Positions 62,359-64,000 of a DNA stretch of 64,000 nucleotides are shown in pieces; within the stretch, counting starts at the first letter, position 1; every line of letters begins with the position of its first letter. A program made the position numbers and the translations under genes. The DNA is from JACKFB01 sp041389525 (GTDB lineage: Bacteria > Myxococcota_A > UBA9042 > PHBI01 > JACKFB01). The stretch is taken from positions 1-64,000 of the forward strand of contig JAWKRR010000008.1 of the NCBI GenBank assembly GCA_041389525.1, given 5' to 3'. The notes beneath the pieces were generated by a model. The model did not search any database. It had not been told where the DNA came from and was given only the letters and a program-made list of their open reading frames with translations.

Positions 62359-63156
62359 TCATCGGTCGGTTTCGAGGGCCTCGTCCACGAGGAAGGCGCC
62401 CGCGACCGCCGGCAGCGGCGTGGCGCGTGCTGAGGCCACCCGCCGGGCGGCCTCGTGGACGCGGGCGGCGTAGGCGTCTCGGCCCCGCGCGCGGGCGTCG
62501 ACGTGGTTTGGGTAGCCGAAGCACAGGGTGACCGCCGCGCTCTGGCGGTCGTCGGCGCGGCTGTCGGGGCGGATGGCGTCCAGGGACGCGCCGTTGCCTT
62601 GGTGGAAGCGCTGGATCGCCAACCACGGGCGCCCGGCGGCGTCACAGAGGCGCCCGGTGACGAGGCTCGCGGCGTGGCCGGCGTCGGTGAGCGCGAGGGC
62701 CGCCATGAGCGCGGCGAGCCCGGAGGCAGGCGACAGCGTCTGGATCATCGCCCTCGGGCTCTCGCGGGCTAGGGCGGCCACCGCGAACTCGGCGAGCCGG
62801 CGGCCGAGGCCTCCCCCGCGGACCTCCGAGGCGGTCGTGACCGCGATGAGCTGCCAGACCGCGGGGACCTGCGGGGGGACGGGAGCGGGCGCACGACCCT
62901 CGAGCAGATCGTCGAAGCGCACGACCGGCCGGGTGACGCCGACCGCGACGATCGCGCCGAGCAGCTCGGCCGGGGCGCCACGCTTCGGCACGCCGAACAC
63001 CCGAACCGGCCAGGCGGTGTCGGGCTGAATCAGCGATAGCCACCGCGTCATCCCGCGCTCGCGCCACGGCGCGTGGAGGGCTTGGAACGACGCGGCGAGG
63101 CGACCTCCGGGGGCGAGCTCGTCGAGCGCGAGCGACCACGGGACCGGCGGCGTCAC
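62359..63156 (-). CDS. GNAT family N-acetyltransferase (predicted)
   Basis: A 265-residue cytoplasmic protein. The central part has the acetyl-CoA-binding pattern of GNAT enzymes: WQLIAVTTASEVRGGGLGRRLAEFAVAAL (about 100-130), with the RGGGLG loop followed by a long helix. Flanking strands (AELLGAIVAVGVTRPVVRF) fit the fold. The C-terminal third (LCFGYPNHVDARARGRDAYAARV) has no recognised function. GTG at 63156 overlaps the stop of the aldehyde dehydrogenase gene upstream (GTGA), so they are translationally coupled. The acetylated substrate is unknown; coupling suggests a role in the same small-molecule pathway. Confidence 0.7.
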   Translation of the reverse strand: MTPPVPWSLALDELAPGGRLAASFQALHAPWRERGMTRWLSLIQPDTAWPVRVFGVPKRGAPAELLGAIVAVGVTRPVVRFDDLLEGRAPAPVPPQVPAVWQLIAVTTASEVRGGGLGRRLAEFAVAALARESPRAMIQTLSPASGLAALMAALALTDAGHAASLVTGRLCDAAGRPWLAIQRFHQGNGASLDAIRPDSRADDRQSAAVTLCFGYPNHVDARARGRDAYAARVHEAARRVASARATPLPAVAGAFLVDEALETDR

Positions 63157-63998
63157 CGCATGAGCGAGAGCGGCCGCACGTGGAGGCCGCGGGCGCGGGT
63201 GAGGTGATCGAAGCCCAGGGGCGACAAGGTCACGCCCTTGCCGCTGTCGCCGAAGCCGGTCCAGGGCAGCGAGGGATCCACGTAGTCGCAGCGGTTGACG
63301 AAGACCGTGCCGGCGCGCACGCCGCGGGCCAGGTCGCCGCCGACGTGGTGATCGGCCGTCCAGATCGACGCCGTGAGGCCGTAGATCGTGTCGTTCATCA
63401 GGCGGACGGCCTCGGCGTCGTCGGCCACGGGCGTGATGCCGATGATGGGGCCGAAGCTCTCCTCGGTCATCAGGGCCATGCTGTGGTCGGCGTCGGCGAG
63501 CACGGTCGCCGGGTAGCGCCAGCCGGGGCCGCTGGGGCGCTCGCCACCGAGGAGGAGGCGGGCCCCCTTCTTGGTGGCGTCGGCGACCTGGGCGTCCAGG
63601 GTCTCCAGCGTCTCCGGGGTCGCGAGGGCGCCCAGGAGCGTGCCGTCCACCGACGGGTCGCCGATGGTCCAGCGGCGCGCCTCTTCCACGTAGGCGTCGA
63701 CGAAATCGGCGTAGATCGAGCGGTGCACGTAGATGCGCTCGACCGCGCAGCAGGACTGCCCGCCGTTGTAGAAGGCGCCCTCGACTAGGTTGGGGACGGC
63801 GATGTCCAGCGGCATGTCGGCGCGAACGTAGGCGGGGTCTTTGCCGCCAAGCTCGAGGCCAGCGTCGATGAAGCCGGCTTCGCGCTCCGCGACCTGGCGG
63901 TACACGGTGCGGCCGGCGGCGGTCGAGCCGGTGAAGAAGACGCCGTCCAGCAAGGGGTGCTGGACGAGGCCCTGGGCGTCGCGGCCGCGCACGGTGAC
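63153..63998 (-). CDS. aldehyde dehydrogenase (N-terminus outside window)
   Basis: NAD(P)-dependent aldehyde oxidation; the gene runs off the right edge of the window, so only the last 281 or so residues are visible. They include FFTGSTAAGRTVY, the general base in LELGGKDPAYV, and the catalytic cysteine in FYNGGQSCCAVERIYVH (two adjacent cysteines, the first matching the usual position). TEESFGPIIGITPV and a shortened C-terminus with GFGDSGKG also match the family. The substrate is not determined. The stop overlaps the start of the GNAT gene downstream. Confidence 0.88.
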   Translation of the reverse strand, partial: VTVRGRDAQGLVQHPLLDGVFFTGSTAAGRTVYRQVAEREAGFIDAGLELGGKDPAYVRADMPLDIAVPNLVEGAFYNGGQSCCAVERIYVHRSIYADFVDAYVEEARRWTIGDPSVDGTLLGALATPETLETLDAQVADATKKGARLLLGGERPSGPGWRYPATVLADADHSMALMTEESFGPIIGITPVADDAEAVRLMNDTIYGLTASIWTADHHVGGDLARGVRAGTVFVNRCDYVDPSLPWTGFGDSGKGVTLSPLGFDHLTRARGLHVRPLSLMR

Positions 63999-64000
63999 GG

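Overview
The window is GC-rich, densely coded DNA from what looks like a myxobacterium or a close relative (Myxococcota, the former Deltaproteobacteria). Three things suggest this. Two proteins carry MYXO-CTERM-like tails (Cys, small residues, one membrane helix, an Arg cluster). Large secreted proteins are built from thrombospondin type 3, MopE-like and RCC1 repeats. There is also a Ser/Thr kinase with a C-terminal PEGA-like region. No tRNA, rRNA, CRISPR array, phage or transposase gene was seen.

Layout. 1-7.4 kb: metallophosphoesterase end, IscS-type cysteine desulfurase divergent from the Mrp Fe-S carrier, fluoride channel crcB, a small membrane-anchored nuclease-like protein, and korAB (2-oxoacid:ferredoxin oxidoreductase). 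7.4-16.6 kb: secreted proteins on the minus strand, with an RCC1 lipoprotein translationally coupled to a large FN3/M4-like metalloprotease that is broken by frameshifts. 16.6-17.3 kb: non-coding DNA with a fold-back element. 17.3-20.3 kb: pntAB transhydrogenase. 20.4-33.5 kb: a thrombospondin type 3 lipoprotein and, upstream of it, a polypeptide of about 3,100 residues that joins a MYXO-CTERM-tailed repeat protein to an OmpA-type outer membrane protein. 33.7-39.4 kb: purine genes purS-purQ-purL-purF behind a lipoprotein gene. 39.5-46.2 kb: CoA-transferase, patatin-like phospholipase with a probable barrel, lipoprotein, MATE exporter and serine esterase. 46.3-51.3 kb: three co-directional genes of unknown function, possibly linked to RNA. 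51.3-55.8 kb: HDOD-GGDEF regulator and an operon with two SPFH proteins. 56.1-58.9 kb: secreted protein plus a matrixin-like metalloprotease with a MYXO-CTERM tail. 59.1-64 kb: TPR/PEGA protein, Ser/Thr kinase, GNAT acetyltransferase and a partial aldehyde dehydrogenase.

Coherent units are Fe-S cluster assembly (desulfurase, Mrp), purine synthesis (FGAM synthase complex and PurF with ATGA-type overlaps), redox metabolism (KorAB, PntAB) and a large investment in the cell surface. Three large secreted-protein reading frames are interrupted in a way that one extra C or G in a homopolymer would repair. That pattern points to assembly errors more than to real gene decay, and it matters for any reading of those proteins.
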